Assembly: GCF_040676675.1 (NCBI RefSeq)
Contig: NZ_JBFAPK010000054.1
Span: forward strand, 1-49,416
DNA length: 49,416 nucleotides
Reading direction: 5' to 3'
Source of the DNA: JBFAPK01 sp040676675
GTDB taxonomy: Bacteria; Actinomycetota; Actinomycetes; Mycobacteriales; Micromonosporaceae
Each line of letters begins with the position of its first letter. The first letter of the stretch is position 1. This document shows, one piece after another, positions 49,251-49,416 of the stretch. A model generated the notes under the pieces. It did no database searches and was not told where the DNA came from. It worked only from the letters and a program-made list of their open reading frames with translations. A program made the translations under genes and the position numbers.

Positions 49251-49320
49251 CCGTTCCGGGCCTGGCCGTTCCGGGCCTGGCCGTTCCGGGCCTGGCCGTG
49301 CGGGGCCTGGCCGTGCGGGG
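49251..49320. repeat. 15-bp tandem repeat, 4.7 copies
   Basis: Units CCGTTCCGGGCCTGG start at 49251, 49266 and 49281; units four and five carry GCGGGG in place of TCCGGG, and the fifth is partial. The array starts 46 bases after the glutamate dehydrogenase stop. Its period of five codons leaves open frames in several phases, but no supported gene. Confidence 0.95.
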
Positions 49321-49331
49321 TTGGGGTGGGG

Positions 49332-49364
49332 CCCGCCGTGCCCCGCGAAGCCCGTCAGGCTTGA
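49332..49364 (+). repeat. Dispersed repeat, right copy (33 bp)
   Basis: It matches bases 131-163 at 29 of 33 positions. It lies 12 bases after the 15-bp array and directly before a stretch with coding character at the window end. Confidence 0.55.
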
Positions 49365-49416
49365 GAAGCAGCTGGTCACCGACGAGCCGCTCTACCGGGA
49401 GCTGCGCGACCGGTTC
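49363..49416 (+). other. Coding-like fragment at the right edge
   Basis: Read in the frame starting at 49363, the last 18 codons give EKQLVTDEPLYRELRDRF, with the Glu/Asp/Arg/Leu balance of a real protein and typical GC3 codons. No start codon lies in front of it; upstream the frame enters the dispersed repeat. It may be an internal gene fragment joined at the repeat, which would point to a chimeric contig end, or simply chance. The product is not recognisable. Confidence 0.35.

Noticed and set aside
49248..49364. 38-codon ORF with repeated Pro-Phe-Arg-Ala-Trp
   Set aside because: It arises from the 15-bp array, lacks a ribosome site and ends in the dispersed repeat.
44055..49379. A 1774-codon minus-strand open frame opposite glutamate dehydrogenase
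   Set aside because: It is a shadow frame in antisense register with the codon bias of the real gene, with no start signal or homology.

Overview
The window is very GC-rich actinobacterial DNA. The gene content (Scy/FilP-like DivIVA coiled-coil proteins, crotonyl-CoA carboxylase/reductase, isobutyryl-CoA mutase, the large NAD-glutamate dehydrogenase, PadR/DUF1048 pairs, an F420-type luciferase-like enzyme) and the frequent GTG starts with 1-4 nt gene overlaps fit a filamentous member of the Micromonosporaceae (Micromonospora-like). The genus is an inference, not something read directly. The first 129 bases are almost pure G, and related 33-bp repeats lie near both ends, so the window may be a whole assembly contig whose ends fall in dispersed repeats.

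Left part (168-18090): a surface-glycan region. A glycosyltransferase cut by the left edge is followed by two tandem secreted PQQ-type sugar dehydrogenase paralogs (1397-6069) with a conserved upstream block and a decayed antitoxin-like fragment between them. A leftward operon (11040 to 6053) encodes a fused SDR epimerase/methyltransferase, a GT2 glycosyltransferase and a polysaccharide flippase. Divergent from it, five tightly overlapping genes (11266-16688) encode a sugar C-methyltransferase, a glucose-1-phosphate cytidylyltransferase-like enzyme, a PIG-L deacetylase, a polysaccharide pyruvyl transferase and an FrhB-like iron-sulfur flavoprotein. A membrane-anchored beta-helix protein (16699-18090) closes the block. 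Together these look like a pathway that makes, modifies and exports a glycan containing branched or C-methylated sugars with pyruvyl groups.

Middle part (18294-30023): a PadR regulator with two DUF1048 genes, an AI-2E-family membrane protein, two DivIVA/coiled-coil cytoskeletal proteins resembling the Streptomyces Scy-FilP pair, a Tat-exported 1389-residue GH89 alpha-N-acetylglucosaminidase with a seven-repeat lectin-like propeller, and crotonyl-CoA carboxylase/reductase.

Right part (30444-49205): acyl-CoA metabolism and housekeeping. It holds a luciferase-like monooxygenase, a putative Fe(II)/2-oxoglutarate oxygenase, methylmalonyl-CoA epimerase, thiolase, the MeaB G-protein chaperone, a TetR regulator with a double operator, a GNAT acetyltransferase, an Asp23/Gls24 protein, the large subunit of isobutyryl-CoA mutase (Phe80/Gln198 signature), a CnoX-like thioredoxin, an arginase-family protein, a lipoprotein penicillin-binding protein and the 1693-residue NAD-glutamate dehydrogenase. 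Ccr, Icm, Mce, MeaB and thiolase would together interconvert acetoacetyl-, butyryl-, isobutyryl-, ethylmalonyl- and methylmalonyl-CoA, the extender-unit supply typical of polyketide producers.

The intergenic DNA is rich in short repeats: a 13-copy hexamer, several 15-25 bp tandem arrays between or at the ends of genes, a 70-bp hairpin with a GNRA tetraloop, and perfect GC-rich terminator hairpins. I saw no tRNA, rRNA, CRISPR array, insertion sequence or phage gene.
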